The notes under the pieces: model-generated | What the model saw: the letters and a program-made list of their open reading frames with translations, nothing else | What the model was told of the DNA's origin: nothing | Databases searched by the model: none | Part shown: positions 40,684-49,233 of the stretch, piece after piece | Layout: every line of letters begins with the position of its first letter | How positions within the stretch are numbered: position 1 is the first letter of the stretch | Assembly (NCBI GenBank): GCA_035631615.1 | Contig: DASQIK010000026.1 | Location: 1-61,828 of the forward strand | DNA: 61,828 nucleotides | Reading direction: 5' to 3' | Origin: UBA5189 sp035631615 | GTDB taxonomy: Bacteria; Chloroflexota; Limnocylindria; Limnocylindrales; CSP1-4 | Made by a program: the position numbers and the translations under genes

Positions 40684-41909
40684 GCGCGGGCTGCGGTCGA
40701 CGCCGCCGGCGACGTGTCGACCGTCGTCGTCCTGCTGCCGATCGCGCCCGGGGACGCCTCGGTGTACAGGTGACAGGCGACGCGGACACCGTCGTCGAAG
40801 CTGATCTCGGGCGGGACGACCTCGCTGCAGATCGGCATCACGTACTGGCAGCGGGGGGCGAAGCGGCAGCCCGGCGGCGGGTTGAGCAGGTCCGGCGGCG
40901 AGCCCGGGATGACCTCGAGGGTGCGCCGGTCGGAGCGGATGTTGGGGAACGCGCCGAGCAGCTTCTGCGTGTACGGGTGGCGGGCGGCGGTGAAGACGCG
41001 GCTGACCGGGCCCTCCTCCGCGACCTTGCCGGCGTACATGATCAGCGCCCGGTCGCATGTCTCGGCGATGACCGAGAGGTCGTGGGTGATCAGCATCAGC
41101 GACAGCCCCAGGTCGCGCCGGAGCTGCTCGAGCAGCTGCAGGATCTGCGCCTGGACCATCGCGTCGAGGGCCGTCGTGGGCTCGTCGCCGATGACGATCG
41201 CCGGGTCGCAGGCGAGGGCCATCGCGATGATGGCCCGCTGGCGCATGCCGCCCGACAGCTCGTGCGGGTACGCGTCGGAGCGGCGGCGCGGGATGCCGAC
41301 GAGGTCGAGCAGCTCCAGCGCCCGCTTGCGCGACGCCGTCTCGGACTGGCCCAGCCGCACCTGGACCGGCTCCGCGATCTGGTCGCGGACGCGGATCACC
41401 GGGTTGAGGGCATTCATCGCGCCCTGGAACACGATGCTGATCTCGCGCCAGCGGTAGCGCTGGAGCTGCCGCTCCGTCTTGGGCACGAGGTCGATCCCGA
41501 ACAGCTTGATGCTGCTGCCCCTGCGGATCCGGCCGTTCTCCGGGAGCAGCCGGATCATCGACAGGGCGGTCGTGGTCTTGCCGCAGCCGGATTCGCCGGC
41601 CAGCCCGAGCGCCTCGCCGTCGGCGAGGTCGAACGACACGCCGTCGACCGCCTTGACCCAGCCTCGGTCGAGCTTGAAGTGGGTCCGCAGGTCGCGGACC
41701 TCGAGGAGCGGCGCGGTCGGGTCGGCCAGCTTCGGGAGGTCCCACTGCCGGCGGCCTCGAACAGGCACGGCCGGCACCACCTGGTCGGTCGCGTGGTGGT
41801 GCTCGTCCTCGCGGGGATGGTCGCTCGGGTGCGGGGGCTCGGGTGCGGGGGCGAGGTCGGAGGCCGCGGTCACGTCGGCGGCCGAGTGGAGCTCGCGCGG
41901 GCCGGTCAT
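40680..41909 (-). CDS. Peptide ABC transporter ATP-binding protein (DppD/OppD type)
   Basis: The 409-residue ATPase has a disordered, His-rich N-terminal extension of about 65 residues (a run DEHHHATD) before the ATPase core. Core motifs are GESGCGKTT, FQGAMNALNP, LSGGMRQR, VIGDEPTTALD and ITHDLS, with the Cys region GCRFAPRCQYVMPIC at the C-terminus. It overlaps both neighbours by 4 nt. The extension is longer than in typical DppD (about 330 residues); its role is unknown. Confidence 0.9.
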   Translation of the reverse strand: MTGPRELHSAADVTAASDLAPAPEPPHPSDHPREDEHHHATDQVVPAVPVRGRRQWDLPKLADPTAPLLEVRDLRTHFKLDRGWVKAVDGVSFDLADGEALGLAGESGCGKTTTALSMIRLLPENGRIRRGSSIKLFGIDLVPKTERQLQRYRWREISIVFQGAMNALNPVIRVRDQIAEPVQVRLGQSETASRKRALELLDLVGIPRRRSDAYPHELSGGMRQRAIIAMALACDPAIVIGDEPTTALDAMVQAQILQLLEQLRRDLGLSLMLITHDLSVIAETCDRALIMYAGKVAEEGPVSRVFTAARHPYTQKLLGAFPNIRSDRRTLEVIPGSPPDLLNPPPGCRFAPRCQYVMPICSEVVPPEISFDDGVRVACHLYTEASPGAIGSRTTTVDTSPAASTAARA

Positions 41910-42853
41910 CGCCGGACCTGCGACTTCGGATTGAGGAGGTCGTCGAGCGCGTTGCCGACGAGGGTGAAGCACAGCACCACGAGCACCACGCAGGCGGCGG
42001 GTGGCGCGATGACCCACCACGCACCGAGGCCGGGTGCGCCCGATTCCTGGGCGCTGTTGAGGATCTGGCCCCACGATGGCTGGAAGGGATCGCCGAGCCC
42101 GATGAACGACAGCGTCGTCTCCGTCAGCACCGCGCCGGCGAACGTGAGCACCGCGTTGGCCACGATCAGGTTGACGACGTTGGGCAGGATGTGGCCCATG
42201 ATGATCTGGCCCGGTCCGGCCCCGATGACCCGGGCCCGGTCGACGAACATCCGCTCCTTGAGCGAGAGGACCTGCGAGCGGATGATCCGGGCCGTCGCGG
42301 CCCAGCTCGTGATCCCGATCACGATGATGATCACCATCAGCGTCGCCCGGATGCCGAGGATCTGCGTGTCGACGCCCACGATGTCGATCAGCACGGGCGC
42401 CAGGATGAGCGCCAGCACGAACGTCGGCAGGACGAGGAAGAAGTCCGAGATGCGCATCAGCGCGTTGTCGAGCTTGCCGCCCGCATACCCCGAGATCAGC
42501 CCGATCGCGACGCCGAACACGAGCGTGATGACCGTCGCCATGAGCCCGATCGTCATCGAGATGCGGGCGCCGTGGACGGTACGGTTGAGCATGTCCCGAC
42601 CGAGGTCGTCCGCTCCGAAGATGTGCGTTGCGGACGGCGGGTCGAACGCGTTGCCGGTGGCTCGGGTGGCGGTCTCGAGCGGTCCGACGAGCAGGTCCGG
42701 GAACAGTGCCAGGACCGCGAAGAGCAGCAGGACGAGCAGCCCGACCATCCCGTCCGCTCGGCGCGCGTAGCGGGACGCGAACGAGCGCATCCTGGTGAGG
42801 CGGATCCGCCATCGCTGCGCTCGCACCGACCCCCCCGCGGCCACGGCGGTCAC
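41906..42853 (-). CDS. Peptide ABC transporter permease (DppC type)
   Basis: The 315-residue membrane protein has about six helices, the N-terminal DppC signature FGADDLGRDMLNRTVHGARISM and the EAA loop (RARVIGAGPGQIIMGHILPN). GTG 42853 overlaps the DppB-type stop (GTGA). It pairs with the next permease to form the membrane channel. Confidence 0.9.
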   Translation of the reverse strand: MTAVAAGGSVRAQRWRIRLTRMRSFASRYARRADGMVGLLVLLLFAVLALFPDLLVGPLETATRATGNAFDPPSATHIFGADDLGRDMLNRTVHGARISMTIGLMATVITLVFGVAIGLISGYAGGKLDNALMRISDFFLVLPTFVLALILAPVLIDIVGVDTQILGIRATLMVIIIVIGITSWAATARIIRSQVLSLKERMFVDRARVIGAGPGQIIMGHILPNVVNLIVANAVLTFAGAVLTETTLSFIGLGDPFQPSWGQILNSAQESGAPGLGAWWVIAPPAACVVLVVLCFTLVGNALDDLLNPKSQVRR

Positions 42854-43821
42854 GCCCGCACCCGCGGGTCGAGGATGCCGTACACGATGTCCGCGATCAG
42901 GTTGGCGACGACGACCGAGATCGCGACCAGCAGGAAGATGCCTTGGAGGACGGGGTAGTCGCGAGCGTCGAGCGCGGTGATGGTCAGCGTTCCCAGGCCC
43001 GGCCATGAGAACACGATCTCGGCCGTGATGGCGCCCGCGATCACGTAGCCGAAGTTGATCGCGATGAGGGTCACCATCGGCAGCAGCGCGTTCGGGAATG
43101 CATGGCGGCGCAGGATTCGCCCGTCGGGCAGGCCCTTCGCCCGGGCCGTGGTGACGTAATCCTCTGACCTGGTCTCGATGATCGCGGATCGCATCAGGAT
43201 CGAGTACTGGCCGATCAGGCCGAGCGAGACCGTGAGGAGCGGCAGCGCGAGGTGGCGTGCCAGGTCGATCAGCCCACCGAAGACGTCGCTCGGCGCGCCG
43301 ACAGACTGCATGCCCGACGTCGGGAACCAGCCGAGCCCGGCGGCGAAGATCACGATCAGCGGCATGCCGATGACGAAGTACGGCATCGAGTACAGGATCA
43401 GGCTCACCGAGCTCCCGACGCGATCGATGAGGCCGCCGCGTTTCCAGCCGGCGTAGGCGCCGACTGCCAGGCCCAGGATCACCGAGATCAGCTCCCCAAG
43501 GCCCACCAGGAGCACGGTCGGGCCGACCCGGTCCAGGATCACGTCGCCGACCGTCTGGCCGCGGAACTTGAACGAGTCGCCCAGGTCGAACCGGGCGGTC
43601 GCCGCGATGTAGTCGACCAGCTGATCCGGGAACAGGGGCTTGTCGAGTCCCCAGCGCTCGCGAATCGCGGCGATTGCCTCGGGCGTGGCGTTCGGGTTGC
43701 GAAGGAGGATCCGGTCCGGCGACCCCGGCATCAGGCGGAACAGCACGAAGTTGAGGAGGACGATCGCGACGATCGTCACCGCGGCCTGCCCGAGCTTGCG
43801 ACCGAGGAAGTGCCCGCTCAC
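42850..43821 (-). CDS. Peptide ABC transporter permease (DppB type)
   Basis: The 323-residue membrane protein has the DppB start (FLGRKLGQAAVTIVAIVLLN), a large periplasmic loop and the EAA motif TARAKGLPDGRILRRHAFPN near 225. GTG 43821 has a weak GAGGCG site upstream. It lies 93 nt after the binding-protein gene with a strong hairpin between. Confidence 0.9.
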   Translation of the reverse strand: MSGHFLGRKLGQAAVTIVAIVLLNFVLFRLMPGSPDRILLRNPNATPEAIAAIRERWGLDKPLFPDQLVDYIAATARFDLGDSFKFRGQTVGDVILDRVGPTVLLVGLGELISVILGLAVGAYAGWKRGGLIDRVGSSVSLILYSMPYFVIGMPLIVIFAAGLGWFPTSGMQSVGAPSDVFGGLIDLARHLALPLLTVSLGLIGQYSILMRSAIIETRSEDYVTTARAKGLPDGRILRRHAFPNALLPMVTLIAINFGYVIAGAITAEIVFSWPGLGTLTITALDARDYPVLQGIFLLVAISVVVANLIADIVYGILDPRVRA

Positions 43822-43846
43822 GAGATCTGCATCGCCTCAGGGAGCC

Positions 43847-43876
43847 GAGAAGGGCCGCCGGGTGGCGGCCCTTCTC
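43847..43876 (-). terminator. Hairpin between binding protein and permease genes
   Basis: Perfect 13-bp stem GAGAAGGGCCGCC/GGCGGCCCTTCTC with a 4-nt loop. Such internal hairpins usually stabilise the binding-protein mRNA end and lower permease expression; no T-run follows. Confidence 0.6.
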
Positions 43877-43914
43877 GAACGATCACGAAGAGGTTGTTCG
43901 AAGGTCGGCTGGCG

Positions 43915-45828
43915 TCAGCCTTCCTCGTCCGCGACAGCGGCCTTCCGCCTGCCTCGTGCCCACCACGCCAGCGCGACGACGATGATCACGACCACGAGCA
44001 CGATGATCAGCAACGTGGTGTTGCTGCCGCCCGCGGAGGTGTTCCCCGGCGTCGCCGTCGGACCCGCCGTGGCGGGTGCCGAGGACGTCCCCGGAGCCGC
44101 TGACGCGGCGCTGCTCGGACCCGGGGTCGGGACCGCGGTCGCGTCCTTCAGCTGGGTGTAGTTGAACGTGCCGTAGCTGAAGAGCGGGGTGCCGTTTGCG
44201 GGCATGTTCTGGAGCCCGGTGAACTTGTCGGTCCGGTAAGCGTCGAGGTTCGAGTCGTAGTACAGGATGTCGTATGGCGCAAGGCCGTAAATCATGTTCT
44301 GCATCGTCTTGAGGACGGCGTTCCGGGCGTCGCCGCCGAGTGCCGATTCCTGCGCATAGAGCGCGTCGTACGCCGGGTCGCAGAAGTTCGAGTCGGACAG
44401 GCTCCCGATCTCCTTGCACAGGAAGACGTCCAGCAGTCCGTTGGGATCCGGGTTGCCGGCCCAGCCCCACAGCTCGATGTCGTAGTTGGCCTTGTTCGTC
44501 TTGCCGCCCGCCTCGGGTGGCAGCAGGAGGTCGGTCAGCGTGTTGCTGTCGTAGACCTGGGTCTGGAGCTCGATGCCCAGCTGGCCGTACCAGTCCTTGA
44601 TGAACTCGGCAGCCTTCGGATAGTCGGCGTTCGAGTTCGGCATGACGAGGCGCAGGACGATCGGCTTGCCCTCCTTGTCCAGGCGCTTGCCGCTGGCGTC
44701 GAGGACATAGCCGGCGCTGTCGAGCTTCTGCTTGGCCAGGGAGATGTCGAACGTCCGCGGCGCATCCGGCTCGACGTGCATGGCGCCGAGCACCGGCGGC
44801 ACGATCGTGGTGCCGACGTCGCCGTAACCACCGAGGACGCGGTCGACGAGCAGCTTCTTGTCAATCGCGTAGCCGAGGGCGTCGCGGAACTTCGGGTCGA
44901 GCAGGGCCTTGGTCGACGGACCGCCGCCCGGGATCGTCTTGCCCGTCCCGGTGCCGTACACGTTGAACGCGAGCTGGCTCCAGCCGTTGGCCGCACCGAC
45001 CACGGTGGTGATGTTGGGCGCGGTCTTGAGCGCGTTGAGCTGCTGGGCGTTCACGTTGTGCGCGTACTGGAGATCGCCCGACTTGAGGGCCTGGACCATC
45101 GTATCCGCGCTGCTGTAGATCTGGAGGACGACCTCGTCCTCGAAGCCCTGGGTGCCCCAGTAGTTGGGGTTGCGGGTGAAGCGCATGAACTGGCCGGTCT
45201 TCCACTCGGCAAGCTGGTAGGGCCCGGTCCCGACCAATGGCCCCTTGAATGCCTCGTCGCCGATGGTCTTGTAGGTGTCCTTGCCGTAGATGTGCTTGGG
45301 CACGATCGGCAGGTAGATCTGGTAGACCCGGTCCGACTGGTCGGTGGTGTACGCGATCATCGTCTCCGGATCGGGGCAGGAGACCTTCGTCACGCCGGCG
45401 TCGCTCACGCCCGTGTCGAGGTAGCCGAGCCCGATGCTCGCGTTTGCGGCGTGCGCGTCGAGGGCGAGCTGCCAGCTGAAGCACGCGTCCGCGGACGTGG
45501 CCGGCTGGCCGTCGGACCACTTCATGCCGGTCCGGATGTGGAACGTCACGTTGTCCGGGTTGCGCGTCCACTTGTCGGCAAAGCCCGGGATCGGCTTCGT
45601 GTCCAGCCCGAACCCGACGAGCAGGTCGAACGACAGCTGGAACGCCTCGTAGCCCGAGACGAGCGCGGTCTGGTACGGGTTGGACGAGTCGAAGTCCTGG
45701 GTCGTCCCGGCGGTGAAGATCACGGGGTCGGCGGCGGCGGTCGGTCCCACCGCCGCCGGGATGGCGAGCGCCGCGATCGCGAACAGGGTCGCAACGCGGG
45801 TCGCCTTCACGGAACGAGCACTGCGCAT
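43915..45828 (-). CDS. Peptide ABC transporter substrate-binding protein with C-terminal anchor
   Basis: The 637-residue family 5 binding protein has an N-terminal signal (LFAIAALAIPAAVGPTAAA) without a lipobox Cys, the family motifs FTFNIRTGMKWSDGQ-like (VTFHIRTGMKWSDG near 92) and YAIDKKLLVDRV. The C-terminus has a Ser/Ala/Pro linker, a membrane helix (LLIIVLVVVIIVVALAWWA) and a basic tail, so it is tethered at its C-terminus. ATG 45828 follows GGAGGAG. It is the first gene of the peptide-uptake operon. Confidence 0.88.
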   Translation of the reverse strand: MRSARSVKATRVATLFAIAALAIPAAVGPTAAADPVIFTAGTTQDFDSSNPYQTALVSGYEAFQLSFDLLVGFGLDTKPIPGFADKWTRNPDNVTFHIRTGMKWSDGQPATSADACFSWQLALDAHAANASIGLGYLDTGVSDAGVTKVSCPDPETMIAYTTDQSDRVYQIYLPIVPKHIYGKDTYKTIGDEAFKGPLVGTGPYQLAEWKTGQFMRFTRNPNYWGTQGFEDEVVLQIYSSADTMVQALKSGDLQYAHNVNAQQLNALKTAPNITTVVGAANGWSQLAFNVYGTGTGKTIPGGGPSTKALLDPKFRDALGYAIDKKLLVDRVLGGYGDVGTTIVPPVLGAMHVEPDAPRTFDISLAKQKLDSAGYVLDASGKRLDKEGKPIVLRLVMPNSNADYPKAAEFIKDWYGQLGIELQTQVYDSNTLTDLLLPPEAGGKTNKANYDIELWGWAGNPDPNGLLDVFLCKEIGSLSDSNFCDPAYDALYAQESALGGDARNAVLKTMQNMIYGLAPYDILYYDSNLDAYRTDKFTGLQNMPANGTPLFSYGTFNYTQLKDATAVPTPGPSSAASAAPGTSSAPATAGPTATPGNTSAGGSNTTLLIIVLVVVIIVVALAWWARGRRKAAVADEEG

Positions 45829-45957
45829 CGGGACTCCTCCAATGGCGTGGCGGGAGGCGCGACCGCCTCTCCCTGGACGCACCCGCCTCTCCCTGGGGCC
45901 GCCAGACGGCTAGCGTCGCATACGGGCCTTCGCAGCGCAACGCGATTCGCGGCTTCG

Positions 45958-47151
45958 CTACCCCGTCGCTGCGAGATTCGTGGAAACGCGGCACATTGCC
46001 GGGCGGTCGATGGCGAAGCGCCCGAGCTCGCGCGACGGCGGCGCGTGATCGAGGTCGAGGGCGAGACTCGCGAGGAGCGAGCCGAAGAGCGCCGCGAACT
46101 TGTAGGCGTGGGCCGCCCCGAGCGCAACCACCACACCGGGATGGCCGGGGACCCGGTCGACCACGAAGTCTCGATCCGGCGTCAGCGCGTACAGGCACGT
46201 CTTGGTCCTGATTGCCGGCCCGACGGCGCCGGGCATCCGCGCGGCAAGGAAGCGTTCGACTCGGGCGAGGCAGTCGGGGTCGGTCAGGAACGTGCGGGCG
46301 TCCGCGGTGGTCGGCCGGCCGCCGACGTCCTCGCCGACCTTCGGGCCCTCGCTCCGATAGGTCGGGAAGCCGTAGAACGAGGGCTGGTCGAGCCAGATCC
46401 AGATGGGGAAGCGGTCCGCAGCGAAGGCCCCGGGATCTGTCGGCGCGAACCACGTCACCTGCTCGCGGGTGACGCTGAGGGGCAGCTCCATCCCCAGCGG
46501 CGCAAGGAGCTGGTTCGTCCAGGCATCCGCGGCGACGACGACGGCGCCGGCCGTCCACGCGCGTCCGTCGTCGGCGCGGACCTCGAGCTCGCCGCCGTGG
46601 TCGCGGATCTCCCGGACGCGCGTTCGCTCCAGCACCGTCGCGCCGGCCGCGCGCGCCAGGCGCTGGTGGGCCGCGTTGCCGCGCTCCGGATCGGCGATGC
46701 CCGCGTCCGCCTGGAACAGGCCGCGCGTCCCGGGATCGAGGCGCCACTGCGGCCAGCGCCGCGCGATGTCGACCGGATCCAGCCACTCGAACGGCACCGA
46801 GGCCTGGGTCATCGCGATGGCGTAGTCGTCGATGGATTCTGCGGCGTTCCGCGGGGCCAGGTCGAGGCCGCCGGTCATGGTCAGGATCGTCTCGCCGGAG
46901 GCCGCCTCGATCTCGCGCCAGGCCGCCTGCGCCGTGATCGCCAGCTCGACGTACTCGCGCCGGTGATAGGACAGGCGCGTGATCCGGGACACGTCCTGCG
47001 AGGCGCCGCGGTCGTGGCCCAGCTCGAACTGCTCGAGCCCGAGCACGCGGGCGCCGGGGGTCGCTGCCAGCCGGTACGCGGCGGCGCTGCCGATGCCCCC
47101 GAGCCCGACGACGACCGCGTCGTACTCGGTGCGAGCGTCCGTGCCTGCCAC
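45958..47151 (-). CDS. Sarcosine/N-methyl-amino-acid oxidase-like flavoprotein
   Basis: The 397-residue FAD oxidase of the MSOX/N-methyltryptophan oxidase family has the dinucleotide motif VVGLGGIGSAAAYRLA near 15, and the conserved KTCLYALTPD whose Cys is the covalent FAD-binding site in MSOX. HRREYVELA and HAYKFAALFG also match. It should oxidise an N-methyl or secondary amino acid to give hydrogen peroxide. The frame stays open far upstream, but GTG 47151 is fixed by a -10 box 6 nt before it. Confidence 0.85.
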   Translation of the reverse strand: MAGTDARTEYDAVVVGLGGIGSAAAYRLAATPGARVLGLEQFELGHDRGASQDVSRITRLSYHRREYVELAITAQAAWREIEAASGETILTMTGGLDLAPRNAAESIDDYAIAMTQASVPFEWLDPVDIARRWPQWRLDPGTRGLFQADAGIADPERGNAAHQRLARAAGATVLERTRVREIRDHGGELEVRADDGRAWTAGAVVVAADAWTNQLLAPLGMELPLSVTREQVTWFAPTDPGAFAADRFPIWIWLDQPSFYGFPTYRSEGPKVGEDVGGRPTTADARTFLTDPDCLARVERFLAARMPGAVGPAIRTKTCLYALTPDRDFVVDRVPGHPGVVVALGAAHAYKFAALFGSLLASLALDLDHAPPSRELGRFAIDRPAMCRVSTNLAATG

Positions 47152-47157
47152 GCCGGC

Positions 47158-47163
47158 ACGATA
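47158..47163 (-). promoter_or_regulatory. Leaderless promoter -10 box of oxidase gene
   Basis: TATCGT, 6 nt, GTG 47151. It lies 3 bp from the opposing GACAAT box of the hydrolase gene. Confidence 0.55.
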
Positions 47164-47166
47164 GCC

Positions 47167-47172
47167 GACAAT
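47167..47172 (+). promoter_or_regulatory. Leaderless promoter -10 box of CocE/NonD hydrolase
   Basis: GACAAT, 6 nt, GTG 47179. It is a weaker box than most (no initial T) but the spacing is exact. Confidence 0.4.
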
Positions 47173-47178
47173 CCGACG

Positions 47179-49209
47179 GTGGAGATCAGGCGCGTCCGCA
47201 TCCGCGCTCGAGACGGCATCGAGCTGTCGGCGAACCTGTTCCTGCCCGACGACGCCGCCAAGAACCCTGTCCCGGCGATCATGAACACCGACCCGTACCG
47301 CAAGGACGACTGGTCGGCGGGCTGGGACCTCACGCTCGCGACGTATCTTGTCGAACGCGGCTACGCCTATTGCCGCCTGGACGTCCGGGGCACCGGCAGC
47401 TCCGGCGGGATCGCCCTCGACGAGTACACCGAGGCCGAGACCCTCGACGGCCACGACACAGTCGAGTGGCTTGCCGCGCAGCCGTGGTGTACCGGCAAGG
47501 TGGGGATGTGGGGCCTGTCGTACGGGGGCTTCACCTCGATCCAGGTCGCCGCGACACGGCCGCCGCACCTCGGCGCGATCGTCGCCATCCAGGCGACGGA
47601 CGACCGCTACACCGACGACGTCCACTACGTCGGCGGCACGATGACGGTCAGCGACCTCGCCCAGTACGCGGTGAGCCAGGTCGCGATGAATGCGCTGCCG
47701 GCGCTCGAATCGACGCGCGGCGCCAGGTGGCTCGACCACTGGCGGGATCGCCTCGAGCGCACGCCGGTGTGGCTGCTCGAGTGGGCGCGCCGCCAACGCG
47801 ACGGTGCGTACTGGCGCCGGGGCTCCCTCGCGCCTGCGTACGAGCGCATCGAGGCGGCGGTGCTCCAGTTCGCGGGCTGGATGGACGAGTACGTGGACGC
47901 GGCGTTCCGCATCCAGGGCCGGTGCACGAGCGCCTCGGGGCGCCGCACCATCGTCGGGCCGTGGGTGCACGGGCTGCCGCACCACGCCTACCCGGCGCCG
48001 AACATGGACTGGCTGCACGAGGCGATCCGCTGGTTCGATCGGTGGTTGAAGGACGAGGCCAATGGCGCGGACCTCGAACCCGCCATCACCTGGTTCCACC
48101 GCGACCCGACGCCGCCCGAACGCTTCCCGACGCGGCTCAACGGTACGTGGCGGGCTGCGGCGTCCTGGCCGCCACCGACGGCCGCGAGCGTGGCGCTGCA
48201 CCTCGACGGATACGATGCCACGGGCCCCGCGGCCGGAGCGGGGCGCCTCGGCCCGCCGGCCGACGCTGCCGGCATCGACGCCTTCGCCCACCGCCCGACC
48301 GCCGGCGCCCGCGGCGGCTCGCTGTGCTGGGGCGCAGGTCACCCGCCGAACGGGCTCGCGGCGGACCTGCGGCTGGAGGCGGATGCCGGGCCCGCGTACC
48401 GAGGGGAGCTGCTCACGGCGCCGGTTGACGTCCTCGGCGCTCCGGTTGCGGTCCTGCACGTCTCGGCGACGCAGCCGGTCGCGCACCTCGTCGTCCGCCT
48501 CGGCGATGTCGCGCCGGACGGCGCGATCGAGCAGGTCTCCGAGGGCATCCTCAACCTGACCCACCGCGACTCGCACGCCGAACCGGCGCTGCTCGAGCCG
48601 GGCCGGGTGTACGAGGTCCGGGTGCCGCTGCGCTCAGCTGGCTACCACTTCCCGCGGGGGCACCGCATCCACCTGGGCATCGCGAGCGCGCACTGGCCCG
48701 TCGCGTGGCCGTCCCCGGGAGCCGGCGACCTGTCCATCCATCACGGTCCGGCGACCCCCTCCCGGCTGGAGCTGCCGCTGGCGCCCCTGGGTGCCGACGC
48801 CGTCGCGCCGCCGCGCTTCCGCGAGGAGCAGCCCGCGCTCGTCGAGATCGGCTCCGCCTTCGCCGATCCAACCGCCTGGGAGGCGATCGACGATCCGGCT
48901 GCCGGGACGTTCACGATCCGCACCCACGAGGGCGAGACCAGCGTGCTGCCTGACGGCGTCTCCACGCTGTTCGTCGGCGAGACCCTCGAGATGACCGCCT
49001 CGGATCGCAACCCGGGCGATGGCCGCTTCGCGAACGCCTGCGAATACCGCCTGGACCAGGCAGGCCATCGGATCGTCGTGATCGCCGATGGGACGACGGT
49101 CGCCGGCGCGACGGAGTTCGACATGCACGTCGGGATCAAGGTCCAGCTCGACGGCGTGCCCTTCTTCGAGCGCGCCTGGCACGAGGTGATCCCGCGCGAC
49201 CTCCTCTGA
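47179..49209 (+). CDS. CocE/NonD family hydrolase (X-prolyl dipeptidyl peptidase-like)
   Basis: The 676-residue protein has an alpha/beta-hydrolase domain with LDVRGTGSSGG near 72 and the nucleophile elbow MWGLSYGGFTS near 112. A helical cap follows, then a C-terminal jelly-roll domain (VDVLGAPVAVLHVSA and onward) typical of S15 peptidases and cocaine esterase. The acid and base residues lie after the cap but I cannot fix them by eye. It has no signal. Divergent from the oxidase, and near S9 peptidase and peptide transport genes, so a role in peptide breakdown is likely. Confidence 0.87.
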   Translation: MEIRRVRIRARDGIELSANLFLPDDAAKNPVPAIMNTDPYRKDDWSAGWDLTLATYLVERGYAYCRLDVRGTGSSGGIALDEYTEAETLDGHDTVEWLAAQPWCTGKVGMWGLSYGGFTSIQVAATRPPHLGAIVAIQATDDRYTDDVHYVGGTMTVSDLAQYAVSQVAMNALPALESTRGARWLDHWRDRLERTPVWLLEWARRQRDGAYWRRGSLAPAYERIEAAVLQFAGWMDEYVDAAFRIQGRCTSASGRRTIVGPWVHGLPHHAYPAPNMDWLHEAIRWFDRWLKDEANGADLEPAITWFHRDPTPPERFPTRLNGTWRAAASWPPPTAASVALHLDGYDATGPAAGAGRLGPPADAAGIDAFAHRPTAGARGGSLCWGAGHPPNGLAADLRLEADAGPAYRGELLTAPVDVLGAPVAVLHVSATQPVAHLVVRLGDVAPDGAIEQVSEGILNLTHRDSHAEPALLEPGRVYEVRVPLRSAGYHFPRGHRIHLGIASAHWPVAWPSPGAGDLSIHHGPATPSRLELPLAPLGADAVAPPRFREEQPALVEIGSAFADPTAWEAIDDPAAGTFTIRTHEGETSVLPDGVSTLFVGETLEMTASDRNPGDGRFANACEYRLDQAGHRIVVIADGTTVAGATEFDMHVGIKVQLDGVPFFERAWHEVIPRDLL

Positions 49210-49233
49210 GACCGGGCCCCTGGGTCGGAAGCG

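Noticed and set aside
44776..49209. A 1477-codon open frame across several genes
   Set aside because: Only the part from GTG 47179 is real (CocE/NonD hydrolase). The rest runs antisense to the binding-protein and oxidase genes and is an effect of high GC. The same applies to long frames at 26226-29108, 18214-21243, 31207-34269, 39616-42024 and 45958-48576 outside the parts annotated.
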